Below the pieces are notes generated by a model. That model ran no database searches and had not been told where the DNA came from. It saw nothing but the letters and a program-made list of their open reading frames with translations. This document shows positions 36,569 through 45,380 of a DNA stretch of 59,706 bases, in pieces; positions within the stretch are counted from its first letter, which is position 1, and each line of letters opens with the position of its first letter. Made by a program: the position numbers and the translations under genes. The stretch is from Kordia algicida OT-1 (GTDB taxonomy: Bacteria > Bacteroidota > Bacteroidia > Flavobacteriales > Flavobacteriaceae), in assembly GCF_000154725.1 (NCBI RefSeq), contig NZ_DS544873.1, forward strand, positions 1,007,218 to 1,066,923, read 5' to 3'.

Positions 36569-37030
36569 ATGTTAAAACTCGATCAAACCGATAAAGAATT
36601 ACTCACATTGCTTCAAAATGATAGTAAACAGACCAATAAAGAGCTTTCTAATAAATTGAACCTCTCCGTAACTGCTGTTTATGAACGTGTGAAAAAGCTT
36701 GAAAAAGAAGGAGTTGTCAAAAGATATGTGGCGTTATTGAATAGAAAACAAATTGAAAAAAACTTTATGGCGCATTGTCATGTTCGTCTTACGCAACACT
36801 CAAAAGAATTTGTTGTCAAATTTGAACGTGAAATCATAAAACTAGAAGAAGTTTTAGAATGCTATCATGTAAGTGGTGATTATGATTATATTCTGAAAGT
36901 TTTGGTAAAAGATATGGAAGCGTATCGCGATTTCATGGTTACAAAACTTACAGCGATTCCAAATATTGGAAATACGCATAGTATATTTGTCATTGATGAA
37001 GTAAAACATACCACATCAATCAATATTTAA
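36569..37030 (+). CDS. Lrp/AsnC-family transcriptional regulator
   Basis: A 153-aa regulator: N-terminal winged HTH (DKELLTLLQNDSKQTNKELS, LSVTAVYERVKKLEKEGVVK) and C-terminal RAM/ligand domain (ECYHVSGDYDYILKVLVKDM). The divergent PLP enzyme of Cys/Met metabolism is the likely target. The AT-rich 155-bp shared intergenic region holds an imperfect TTTTATTT / AAAATAAAA dyad. Confidence 0.93.
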   Translation: MLKLDQTDKELLTLLQNDSKQTNKELSNKLNLSVTAVYERVKKLEKEGVVKRYVALLNRKQIEKNFMAHCHVRLTQHSKEFVVKFEREIIKLEEVLECYHVSGDYDYILKVLVKDMEAYRDFMVTKLTAIPNIGNTHSIFVIDEVKHTTSINI

Positions 37031-37063
37031 TACAGAAACTTTTTATATTTATCTTTTGTTGAG

Positions 37064-37960
37064 ATGGAAAAGTATCTAACACAAGAATTCATATACATGT
37101 GGAGTGTTCCTATACATGCAACTGCAATTATAGGAGAAATGATCTATTCTTCTATTTTAAAACGCAAGTTGTATACCATTGGAGATACCGCTACGAATGT
37201 ATATGCGGCTTTGTTTAATTTTGGACTCGATCTGCTGATGAAAGGTATTTCGTTTGGAATTATGTTGTACTTTTATTATTACCGAGTATTAGATTTGGAA
37301 TTTACACTTTGGTATTGGATTGGCGTTTTCATTCTACAAGATTTTGCTTATTACGTACAACATTATGTAGATCATAAAAGTCGTTTCTTTTGGGCAGTTC
37401 ACGTCACACATCACAACTCAGAATACTTTAATATTTCTACGGGATTCAGAGCTTCGGTATTTCAACCGTTGTACAGATATTTATTCTTTTGTCCGTTGGC
37501 TTTCTTAGGATTTCATCCGTTGCATGTCATGGCGGCGTACGCGATATTGCAAATCTACGGAACGTTGGTGCATACGGAATCGATCAAAAAAATGGGTTTC
37601 CTAGAGTGGATTTTAGTCACGCCATCACATCATAGAGTACATCATGCTTCCAATGGAAAATATTTAGACAAAAATATGGGCATGTTTCTCATTATTTGGG
37701 ATCGTATCTTCGGAACATTTCAAAAAGAAGAAGACAATTACGAACCTATTCAATATGGTTTAACTTCAAAATTAAAAGATAAAGGACCTGTAAATGTGGT
37801 GTTTCACGAATGGAAAGCCATTTGGAATGATGTAAAAACTCCCAATCTAAATTGGCGACAGCGTTTAAAATACGTATTTTATCCACCAGGATGGAGTCAT
37901 GATGGTTCGCGGAAGACTTCCAAGCAAATTCAACAAGAAATCAAAGAAAAAGCAGTATAG
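37064..37960 (+). CDS. Sterol desaturase/fatty acid hydroxylase superfamily protein
   Basis: A 298-aa membrane di-iron enzyme. The histidine clusters are QHYVDH (HxxxDH variant), HVTHHN and, after further helices, HRVHHAS, preceded by a fourth His in LVHTES. It has about four to five helices. The family hydroxylates or desaturates lipids using O2. The substrate in Flavobacteriia is not known. Its stop is one base from the start of a CPBP protease gene, suggesting co-translation. Confidence 0.9.
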   Translation: MEKYLTQEFIYMWSVPIHATAIIGEMIYSSILKRKLYTIGDTATNVYAALFNFGLDLLMKGISFGIMLYFYYYRVLDLEFTLWYWIGVFILQDFAYYVQHYVDHKSRFFWAVHVTHHNSEYFNISTGFRASVFQPLYRYLFFCPLAFLGFHPLHVMAAYAILQIYGTLVHTESIKKMGFLEWILVTPSHHRVHHASNGKYLDKNMGMFLIIWDRIFGTFQKEEDNYEPIQYGLTSKLKDKGPVNVVFHEWKAIWNDVKTPNLNWRQRLKYVFYPPGWSHDGSRKTSKQIQQEIKEKAV

Positions 37961-37961
37961 C

Positions 37962-38594
37962 ATGCAGATACAAAGTACTTCCTACAAACTCACCGAATTC
38001 TTTTTACTATTCATAGCATTGCCCGTGAGTTTGGTACTGAAGTATCCGATCTATCTAAAAATAGCAGCAATTCTCATCGGATTCTTTTACATACTTTGGA
38101 TTTTACTCAAAGTGGAAAAACAACGTTTCAAAATCAACAAATCGTTAAACTGGAAACTATTTTGGCGGCGCACGCTGTTTTTACTCTGTGCAATCATCAT
38201 ACTTACTATAGCTTATGTTTACTTTACAGATGCTTCTAAATTGTTCATCATTGTGCGAACCAAACCTTTAATTTGGATTATCATTTTATTCATATATAGT
38301 CTGTTTTCAGTATATCCACAAGAACTTATCTATCGTACATTTTTCTTCTTACGGTATGAAACGCTATTCAAAAACAAGAATTTAGTAGTATTTATCAATG
38401 CAATTGTATTTTGTTTGGCACATTTCTTTTTTAAAAATAGCTTGGTTTTAATTCTAACTTTCCTTGGCGGAATTCTCTTTGCGCTTACCTTTCAAAAAAC
38501 ACGTTCTACCTTTCTAGTCTCTATAGAACATGCAATCTATGGAAGTTGGTTATTTACAGTTGGCATGGGTGAAATGCTAGGTTTTCCGAGTTAG
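37962..38594 (+). CDS. CPBP-family intramembrane glutamic endopeptidase-like protein
   Basis: A 210-aa membrane protein starting at MQIQSTSYKL, one base after the preceding stop (a further-upstream in-frame start would overlap that gene). CPBP/Abi motifs: YPQELIYRTFFF in place of EExxxR, FCLAHFFF (FxxxH) and IEHAIYG (HxxxB). The first Glu of the EE pair is Gln here, so activity may be altered, though the second Glu, Arg and both His remain. It may process membrane proteins or act on isoprenoid-linked partners. Confidence 0.8.
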   Translation: MQIQSTSYKLTEFFLLFIALPVSLVLKYPIYLKIAAILIGFFYILWILLKVEKQRFKINKSLNWKLFWRRTLFLLCAIIILTIAYVYFTDASKLFIIVRTKPLIWIIILFIYSLFSVYPQELIYRTFFFLRYETLFKNKNLVVFINAIVFCLAHFFFKNSLVLILTFLGGILFALTFQKTRSTFLVSIEHAIYGSWLFTVGMGEMLGFPS

Positions 38595-38718
38595 CTCATA
38601 ATGCTATTGAATGGTTTTTTCAATCAAATAACTGAATCGCATAATCGCGAAATAACCTAAGAGTTTCGCATCAATATAAAAACAAGTTTAAAAGCAGAAG
38701 TGTTTCTCACGGCAAAGC

Positions 38719-38749
38719 ATTGCACAACCCTAAAATAGTTGTACTTTTG
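38719..38749 (+). promoter_or_regulatory. Promoter of lpdA
   Basis: TTG (38720-38722), a 19-base spacer and TACTTTTG (38742-38749) match the Bacteroidota consensus TTG-N19-TAnnTTTG. The ATG is 40 bp downstream. Confidence 0.75.
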
Positions 38750-38788
38750 TATTCTTGACAATCAAAATAGTTCAAAAAACACAAGAAT

Positions 38789-40195
38789 ATGAATTCATAC
38801 GATGTAGCCGTAATTGGCTCTGGTCCTGGCGGATATGTTGCCGCAATACGTTGTGCGCAATTAGGAATGAAAACTGCAATCATTGAAAAATATAGCACTT
38901 TAGGAGGTACTTGCTTAAATGTAGGTTGTATTCCATCGAAAGCATTGCTAGATTCTTCACACCATTACGAAGAAGCGATCAAGCACTTTGACACTCATGG
39001 AATTGAAATTTCAGGAGATGTAAAAGTAAATCTTGAAAAAATGATCGCGCGCAAGCAAGCAGTTGTCGATCAAACCACAGGAGGAATTGATTTCTTGATG
39101 AAAAAAAATAAAATTGATGTATATGAAGGTTTGGGTAGTTTTAAAGATGCTACACACGTAAACATCGCTAAGAATGATGGTGCTACAGAAGAAATTGAAG
39201 CAAAAAATATCATCATTGCTACGGGAAGTAAGCCATCAAACTTGCCATTTATCAATTTAGACAAAGAGCGTATTATCACTTCAACAGAAGCGTTAAAACT
39301 AAAAGAAGTACCAAAACACATGCTAGTAATTGGCGGTGGCGTTATTGGTTTGGAACTTGGACAAGTTTACAAACGTTTAGGAGCAGAAGTTACAGTAATT
39401 GAATTCATGGACAGAATTATTGCGGGAATGGATGCAGGACTTTCTAAGGAATTAACGAAAGTGCTTAAAAAGCAAAAGATCAAGTTCAATACGTCGCACA
39501 AAGTAAAATCAGTAGAACGCGTTGGTGATGAGGTAATCGTAAAAGCGGATAATAAAAATGGAGAAGAAGTAGAATTTAAAGGCGATTACTGTTTAGTTTC
39601 TGTAGGTCGTCGTCCATATACTGACGGATTGAACGCAGAAGCTGCTGGTGTAAAACTAGACGATCGCGGACGCGTAGAAGTAAACGGACATTTGCAAACG
39701 AATGTTTCCAATATTTACGCAATTGGTGATGTTGTAAAAGGAGCAATGTTAGCACACAAAGCTTCTGAAGAAGGTTCAATGGTAGCAGAAATCATTGCGG
39801 GACAAAAACCACATATCGATTATAACTTAATTCCAGGCGTTGTTTATACATGGCCAGAAGTTGCAGCCGTTGGAAAAACAGAACAAGAATTAAAAGATGC
39901 TGGAATTGCGTACAAATCAGGTCAATTTCCAATGCGTGCTTTAGGTAGAAGTAGAGCAAGTATGGATTTAGATGGTTTCATCAAAATCTTAGCTGACGAA
40001 AAAACAGACGAAATCTTAGGAGTTCACATGATTGGCGCTAGAGCTGCCGATTTAATTGCGGAAGCCGTTGTTGCTATGGAATACAGAGCATCTGCGGAAG
40101 ACATCGCGCGCATGTCACACGCACATCCAACATTTGCAGAAGCAATCAAAGAAGCTGCATTAGCCGCAACAGAAGATAGAGCATTGCACGTGTAA
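38789..40195 (+). CDS. lpdA: Dihydrolipoyl dehydrogenase
   Basis: A 468-aa FAD disulfide oxidoreductase, the E3 subunit of 2-oxoacid dehydrogenase complexes. GSGPGGYVAAIRCAQLG binds FAD, GGTCLNVGCIPSKALL holds the redox disulfide (~C44/C49), GGGVIGLELG binds NAD+, and HAHPTFAEA holds the C-terminal catalytic His-Glu. Full length, monocistronic, with its own promoter and terminator. Confidence 0.97.
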   Translation: MNSYDVAVIGSGPGGYVAAIRCAQLGMKTAIIEKYSTLGGTCLNVGCIPSKALLDSSHHYEEAIKHFDTHGIEISGDVKVNLEKMIARKQAVVDQTTGGIDFLMKKNKIDVYEGLGSFKDATHVNIAKNDGATEEIEAKNIIIATGSKPSNLPFINLDKERIITSTEALKLKEVPKHMLVIGGGVIGLELGQVYKRLGAEVTVIEFMDRIIAGMDAGLSKELTKVLKKQKIKFNTSHKVKSVERVGDEVIVKADNKNGEEVEFKGDYCLVSVGRRPYTDGLNAEAAGVKLDDRGRVEVNGHLQTNVSNIYAIGDVVKGAMLAHKASEEGSMVAEIIAGQKPHIDYNLIPGVVYTWPEVAAVGKTEQELKDAGIAYKSGQFPMRALGRSRASMDLDGFIKILADEKTDEILGVHMIGARAADLIAEAVVAMEYRASAEDIARMSHAHPTFAEAIKEAALAATEDRALHV

Positions 40196-40216
40196 AAAGC
40201 TATAAAATATATATTT

Positions 40217-40248
40217 AAAACTCCAGCAATTCACTGGAGTTTTTTTTT
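40217..40248 (+). terminator. Terminator after lpdA
   Basis: AAAACTCCAG and CTGGAGTTTT form a stem around a seven-base loop, with a run of T. Confidence 0.9.
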
Positions 40249-40331
40249 GCCTTACTGTAAGTTCTTACTTTTTTATGCGACTTCTGAATTAATAACCTCG
40301 ATAAAGCCTAAAAAAAGTAACAACACAAATT

Positions 40332-40994
40332 ATGAATTCTCTTTGGTATTTTAATGATGTAAATCTCTTTAATATCCTATGTCCGCATAAATTCAAGAAG
40401 TACAAAAAAAGCCATGAATTTGACGCGTACAAAAAACAAGACTATATCTATTTTGAAGAAGATTCCGCCAACAAAGTCTATTTAATTGACAAAGGGAAAG
40501 TAAAACTTGGGTACTACACAGAAGATGGAGAAGAAGTAGTAAAATCAATTTTATCGAAAGGAGAATTGTTTGGCGAAAAAGCAATTTTGGGCGAAGAAAA
40601 ACGAAACGAATTTGCGCAGTCGGTTGACAATTCAACGTCTATCTGTCCAATTGCTGTTGACACCATGCACGATTTAATGAGAGATAATCAAACCTTCACA
40701 TTAAAAATTTATAAGTTCATCGGTTTTCGAATCAAAAAACTAGAACGCAGATTGCAATTATTACTCTTTAAAGATACCAAAACTCGCTTGCTAGAATTCC
40801 TAAAAGAACTCTGTGAAGAACATGGATATGAATGTCCAGAAACAGGCGATCATGTAGTAAAACATCCATACACACAAAAAGATATTGCAAGTCTAATTGG
40901 CACTTCACGACCAACATTAAACATCATTATGAACGAATTAAAAGAAGAAAATATCATTGATTTCAATCGAAAAGAAATTCGTTTTATCGGTTAA
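40332..40994 (+). CDS. Crp/Fnr-family transcriptional regulator
   Basis: A 220-aa regulator. A cNMP-binding-like beta-roll (YLIDKGKVKLGYYTEDGEEV, SKGELFGEKAILGEE), a dimer helix, then a winged HTH (YTQKDIASLIGTSRPTLNII). No N-terminal Fnr cysteine cluster: the only N-terminal Cys is in NILCPHK, so it is not an oxygen-sensing Fnr. The effector is unknown. A terminator follows at 41047. Confidence 0.92.
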   Translation: MNSLWYFNDVNLFNILCPHKFKKYKKSHEFDAYKKQDYIYFEEDSANKVYLIDKGKVKLGYYTEDGEEVVKSILSKGELFGEKAILGEEKRNEFAQSVDNSTSICPIAVDTMHDLMRDNQTFTLKIYKFIGFRIKKLERRLQLLLFKDTKTRLLEFLKELCEEHGYECPETGDHVVKHPYTQKDIASLIGTSRPTLNIIMNELKEENIIDFNRKEIRFIG

Positions 40995-41046
40995 AAAACA
41001 TAGCTTGAAAAACTACTGATTCTCCCTAAAACTTGACTAAAAGTTG

Positions 41047-41090
41047 CCCAAAATTGACATGACAGCATGACAGTTTTGGGTTTTGTTTTT
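41047..41090 (+). terminator. Terminator after the Crp/Fnr gene
   Basis: CCCAAAA (41047-41053) and TTTTGGG (41074-41080), then TTTTGTTTTT. The loop contains the direct repeat ATGACAGC-ATGACAG. Confidence 0.7.
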
Positions 41091-41221
41091 ATGTTGTGTT
41101 TTTTGTTTAATTAAATTTATTTAAGTGACTGATATTTAGTTTATTGAAATTTTTAATGACTTAATTTTTAAAAGATCAAAAAAGTGAGTTTTTTTAAAAA
41201 AAATATAAAATTTTTAAGAAG

Positions 41222-41237
41222 TGTTAGCTAGCTAACA
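41222..41237. promoter_or_regulatory. Perfect 16-bp palindrome upstream of lipoprotein gene
   Basis: TGTTAGCTAGCTAACA is a perfect palindrome centred about 30 bp upstream of the TACATTTG -7 box, in the place of a -33 region or activator site. Probably a dimeric regulator site; the protein is unknown. Confidence 0.5.
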
Positions 41238-41258
41238 TTTTAGGTGATTTTACTACAA

Positions 41259-41266
41259 TACATTTG
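41259..41266 (+). promoter_or_regulatory. -7 box of the 41294 lipoprotein gene
   Basis: TACATTTG. A transcript beginning a few bases after it excludes the in-frame ATG at 41264 as translation start and supports 41294. Confidence 0.6.
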
Positions 41267-41293
41267 TATCATAATCATAAAAAAATACTCGCA

Positions 41294-42187
41294 ATGATAA
41301 AAAAAATGTTTTTGGGATTAGCGTTAGGATTCTTCGCTGTCTCATGTAGTAACGATGATGATGCCACAGTAGCATTATCCAATTTAAATGTAAACCTTAA
41401 TGGGTTAGAAAATTTAGGTGCAGACTTTGTATATGAAGGATGGATTATTGTAGATGGAAGTCCAGTTTCAACAGGAACATTTACGGTAAATGATTCAGGA
41501 GCTTTATCAAGAACTTCTTTTGCGGTAAATGCAGATCAATTAGCCGCAGCGACAACTTTTGTGCTTTCTATTGAACCAACTGTTGACCCAGATCCAGCAC
41601 CAGCAGCTACAAAATTATTAGCAGGAGATTTTTCAGGAAACACCGCAAGTGTAGGATTGAATCCTGTAACAAGTAGCGGAAACTTTGATAATGCTTCAGG
41701 TGTATTCTTTTTAAGAACTCCAACGGATGAAATGCCAGGAGCAGGAAACAATGGAAACGATCAATATGGTGTTTGGTATGGCAATCCAGGAATGCCACCA
41801 ACATCTGGTTTGAACTTGCCACCTTTAGCAGATGGTTGGAAATATGAAGGTTGGGTTGTCGTTGATGGTGTAGGACCATTGACAACAGGAACATTTACAA
41901 CTTTTGGAGCTGTTGATGAGTTTAACGGATTTAGCGGAGCTGAAAATACAGTAGGACCTCCAATTCCTGGAGAAGACTTTTTCCTCAACGAACCAGCAGG
42001 TTTTACATTCCCATTAGATGTACGCGGACGTACCGTAGTAATTTCTGTAGAGCCTAGTCCAGACAACAGTCCGGCGCCATTCTTACTAAAGCCCCTAGTA
42101 GGAACTGCAGGAAATGACACTGCGCCAGCAACTAACGACTTTAACTTAAACGCTTCATCATTCCCAACAGGAACAATAGTGCGATAA
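41294..42187 (+). CDS. Lipoprotein with two YEGW...TGTF repeats
   Basis: A 297-aa lipoprotein. The start at 41294 (MIKKMFLGLALGFFAVSCSN, lipobox AVSC) is preferred over an ATG at 41264 because a -7 box covers the latter. Two similar domains are visible: YEGWIIVDGSPVSTGTFTVN (~37-56) and YEGWVVVDGVGPLTTGTFTT (~177-196), each followed by a VLSIEP / VISVEPSPD segment. The repeated beta-rich units suggest an anti-sigma-K-like or adhesin-like beta-sandwich, but I do not recognise the family with confidence. It has its own promoter and two terminators. Confidence 0.8.
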   Translation: MIKKMFLGLALGFFAVSCSNDDDATVALSNLNVNLNGLENLGADFVYEGWIIVDGSPVSTGTFTVNDSGALSRTSFAVNADQLAAATTFVLSIEPTVDPDPAPAATKLLAGDFSGNTASVGLNPVTSSGNFDNASGVFFLRTPTDEMPGAGNNGNDQYGVWYGNPGMPPTSGLNLPPLADGWKYEGWVVVDGVGPLTTGTFTTFGAVDEFNGFSGAENTVGPPIPGEDFFLNEPAGFTFPLDVRGRTVVISVEPSPDNSPAPFLLKPLVGTAGNDTAPATNDFNLNASSFPTGTIVR

Positions 42188-42214
42188 TCTTTATGATTAT
42201 TATCGTTAGATTTG

Positions 42215-42272
42215 AAACACGTTATCTTCATTGATAGCGTGTTTTGATTTTGCGCTCAAGGTGAGCGTTTTT
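42215..42272 (+). terminator. Two tandem terminators
   Basis: First, AAACACGTTATC / GATAGCGTGTTT (42215-42244). Second, CGCTCA-AGG-TGAGCG followed by TTTTT (42253-42272). Both follow the lipoprotein gene. Confidence 0.85.
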
Positions 42273-42661
42273 CGATTTCTACTAGATGCTGCTCAAACTG
42301 ACGATTTGAAATTTGTATTGAATAATTATTCTCGTAGAAAAATTTCACAAAAAAAGAAAAACGAATAGATCAATTAGAAGTTTAGAAGTTGAAAGGTTTA
42401 CAAGTTTGTATTTCGATTTAAAAAATAGAATAAATATTGCTACAAACAACAAGCAGTTGGTTAATTTTTGTATATCTGATTTTCAGTAATTTACAAGGTA
42501 AGAAGTCCGAAAAATGGTTAATTTCCATGCTTTTCGGTACTCTGAAACGGTACTTTTTTGACACCTTAAATTCCACTATATTTTATTAGATTTTTAGCTG
42601 TTTATCCATCGCTAAAAAGTATCCGTTTTCTCATGTAATTATAACATAAATACGCGGAAAA
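42273..42661. other. Intergenic, no gene seen
   Basis: AT-rich spacer before a small plus-strand gene. It contains imperfect AGAAGTTTAGAAGTTGAAAG-type short repeats, but no reading frame or RNA could be supported. A sequence like GTATATCTGATTTTCAGTAA resembles part of the modules at 54341 and 55170. Confidence 0.4.
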
Positions 42662-42886
42662 ATGGTACGTAAAAAACAAACTAAAAGAAAATCAATTTTA
42701 GATAAGCTAGATTTGGATTCAATTCCTAAATCTACCAAGCCACTCATTGATTCAAAAAAGATACTGACGCACCCTGTGACTAAAGTAGTCATTTGTGGTA
42801 TGGCAGTTTATGGAGTACTTAAAGTTTCTAAGTACTTTGTAAATGGATATGCTGAACTCATCAGAGCGACAAAAAAACTTACGTAA
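42662..42886 (+). CDS. Small hypothetical protein with one hydrophobic segment
   Basis: A 74-aa protein: a basic N-terminus (MVRKKQTKRKSILDKLDLDS), a linker, and one moderately hydrophobic segment (TKVVICGMAVYGVLKVSKYF) that may sit in the membrane. No family recognised. It lies next to the decayed methyltransferase gene and may belong to the same acquired block. Confidence 0.5.
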   Translation: MVRKKQTKRKSILDKLDLDSIPKSTKPLIDSKKILTHPVTKVVICGMAVYGVLKVSKYFVNGYAELIRATKKLT

Positions 42887-42913
42887 TGCCCGCAATCAAT
42901 AAGTTTTGATTCA

Positions 42914-43078
42914 TTATTGTTTTACAGCAATTTGAAGCTGTTTAATCATCACATCAATACTTGGGATTCGATTTCTTTTTAAGCGTTCCCAAAGCTCATA
43001 CAATGAACCAATCACATCGGCTAGGTGTGGTTGAGTTTCTTTTGTGGGCGTATTAGAGTGGCTTTGTTTTTCGTTCAT
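42914..43078 (-). CDS. Small ORF (54 aa) overlapping the methyltransferase tail
   Basis: MNEKQSHSNTPTKETQPHLA then DVIGSLYELWERLKRNRIPS and a tail ending IKQLQIAVKQ. Its ATG at 43078 overlaps the last 26 bases of the methyltransferase reading frame, suggesting translational coupling. The sequence is amphipathic-helical and looks coding. No family recognised. It may be the last gene of the decayed element. Confidence 0.45.
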   Translation of the reverse strand: MNEKQSHSNTPTKETQPHLADVIGSLYELWERLKRNRIPSIDVMIKQLQIAVKQ

Positions 43079-44572
43079 TAATAAGTGCCAACATTTTTTT
43101 CTGTTTCTTATTTTTATCTTTTGTGAGGATTGTGGAATCTAGATTGATGATATCACATATATGATAATGCTTATAAAGCCAGTTTAAAAATGTTCTTTTG
43201 TGTTTTATCATGCCTTGTTCATCAAATGATATATGAGAATTTAGAACAATAACCGCTTTTCCATCATCTTTCATATTTAATAGTGCAAGCGCCATAATCA
43301 ATTCACGAACTTGAAAATCATCAGCCATGAAATAAGCATTGTCAAAATGCTGTTCAATAATATCTAGTTTTTCATTTTTGGTATTGGTAGATTTCATAAA
43401 CGACGGATTGCAAACTACTAGATCAAAGGATTTATGCATTTCTTTTGGATAAGGCGAAGTAGGATCGTATTTAGTAATTTTACTAAAATCTAAAAAATTT
43501 AGTGATCTTCTTTTCAATTTAGAAATTTCGTTGGCATGGGTAACGCGTTTATTTGCTCGAACCAATAAATTTCCTGTTCCTGCGGTGGTATCAAAACTGA
43601 AGTATCTTCATTCATTTGCAAATATCTTGCAATCATCATAGCGATAGGTAAGGGCAGTATATGGCTATGTTCAGATCGTTGTTTATCATCCACAAAACTT
43701 CTATCGAATTACAAGTTCTGCCAAAAATAACGCATTCCATCTATCCAAACATAGTTTTCATCATGGAAGTATCTATCTCTAACATAATCAATGGCACTTA
43801 ATTCAATGGCTTCTTGTAATAGTTCATCGCTAGCAACCTTCTTTTCTTTACTAAAACTTTCTACTTGTAAAAGCGTTGGTTTTTTATGTTTATAATATAA
43901 TAAACTCATTCCCGCAACAAAGCTATCAAAGTAAAATTTGGGGATTTTCGGCTCGTAATCCACTACATCAGTATTGATGAAATCCATTTGTTCAAGTTGC
44001 TTATCAAGTATATTTTTAATGTAGGTTTCAATACATTTTCTTGATACAAATAAACCGCTTACTTGCGATTGAATGTACTCACGCTTTTTTACATGTTCGG
44101 TATACTAAATATCCAATAAGCTTTGCCTTTTTTTTAAATAGTCTAATTTTTTAGATAATTTATTTATTTTCCGATCAATGATGTTCATTCCTTCTGTTAG
44201 ATCAGCTACAGGTCTAAAATTCTGAATTAAATACAGCCAGGGATATTTTTGTTTATTATCTAGAATTTGATTGAGTGTTTGCAGTAAAATATATCCTTTG
44301 CTTAAACTCACGTAAGGATGTTGTAAATCAGTAGGATATCCAATTTTCTTGAGAAGATCAAAGCCGTTAATTTGCCAATGTCTATTTAGTTCACGCTTAT
44401 TGAGATTGATTCCTAAATCAGTATAATTTTTAAGTTGTGTAACTTCAAAAAGTTCAAATTCTGATAATGAATCTAATGTCTCAATGGCCACATCAAGCAA
44501 CTTAGGGAATTCAATTTTTAGTTTGGGAATAAATTGTAATGGAATAGCTCCTTTTTGAAAACATTCACCCAC
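43053..44572 (-). pseudogene. Decayed N6-adenine DNA methyltransferase gene
   Basis: One ancestral reading frame in pieces. 44572-44105 (QLKNYTDLGINLNKREL ...) ends at an in-frame TAG. The same frame goes on (EHVKKREYIQSQVSGLFVSR), through MDFINTDVVDYEPK, to an in-frame TAA at 43709. It continues again (FDRSFVDDKQRSEHSHILPL, IAMMIARYLQMNED) to a one-base frameshift near 43600, after which the AdoMet motif FDTTAGTGNLLVRANKR and the catalytic-loop region VVCNPSFMKS follow to 43053. Normally these read D-P-x-AGTGN and NPPF, so the catalytic Pro is also altered. The 5' end starts directly after a TGA and is probably truncated. With two nonsense codons and a frameshift it cannot make an active enzyme. 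The parent was probably carried on a phage or conjugative element. Confidence 0.8.
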
Positions 44573-44920
44573 TCATATAATTTTTTAAAACAGAAGTCAA
44601 TTTTTAACTCCTGCTTAGAAAAACTACCCTAAATATTTTTTACTGCAATGACAGGACTGCAACTAGAATTACGTGCAAAAATTTGATGAGTTTCAACATT
44701 TTTGCAAGAGGAATCATTATGATTTAAAATTATTTGTTAACATGAAATTAACAAGAAAAAACATAATATTTTATCAAAATATGACGCTTGCTGGTGGCAA
44801 TTTGACGCTTATACAAAATAATTGTATCGAACAGAAAAAGTGCCCTACTTTGATTTACAAACCCAATTCCTAAAGAATCACCCAAGCTAAAAAAGACTAG
44901 AAATTTAAAAACAGCAATAC
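44573..44920. other. Intergenic, no gene seen
   Basis: Spacer between the methyltransferase remnant and the LytTR regulator. The left part may hold further 5' remnants of the decayed gene in another frame (KKLYEWVNVF just upstream of the remnant). Nothing else is supportable. Confidence 0.4.
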
Positions 44921-45325
44921 ATGAAAATGACAAAAGAAAAAAACAACTACAAACAGGATATTTCAAACAGCACTAAACATATTCGTTTGGGTAGCAAACA
45001 CAAGGGTGAGTATTTGCTAAAAGAACAGATTAGGTATATAGAAGCCAACGAATGTTATACATGGTTTCATTTAACAGATGGTACACGTCAGCTAAGTTGT
45101 AAACCGATTGGATACTATGAAGAAGAACTCTCAGATGATGGATTTGTTCGTATTCATCGCTCTTATTTAATCAATATGAGTCATTTAAAATCGTATGAAT
45201 CCAAGTATCGCTTGGTATATCTCAAAGGGGAAACGGTCTTACCTGTGAGTTTTCGAAAAAATCGTGTGATTTCAAAGAAAATGGTAAAAACTACATCACA
45301 TATTGCTTTGAAAGCGGCAGTATAG
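44921..45325 (+). CDS. LytTR-domain DNA-binding protein
   Basis: A 134-aa protein made almost wholly of a LytTR domain (about 25-125): IRYIEANECYTWFHLTDGTR, LSDDGFVRIHRSYLINMSHL and VLPVSFRKNR are the family signatures. There is no receiver domain or membrane segment, so its signal input is not obvious. It sits 55 bp upstream of the SpvB/RHS genes on the same strand and is a plausible local regulator of that locus. Confidence 0.9.
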   Translation: MKMTKEKNNYKQDISNSTKHIRLGSKHKGEYLLKEQIRYIEANECYTWFHLTDGTRQLSCKPIGYYEEELSDDGFVRIHRSYLINMSHLKSYESKYRLVYLKGETVLPVSFRKNRVISKKMVKTTSHIALKAAV

Positions 45326-45380
45326 CTACACAAGAATCTTTTTAAAATAAAAATAATTAATAAACAAAAATCAGAATTAT

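Noticed and set aside
44673-44873. Plus-strand 66-codon frame between the methyltransferase remnant and LytTR gene
   Set aside because: Low-complexity AT-rich translation, no recognisable feature and no start context; left as intergenic.
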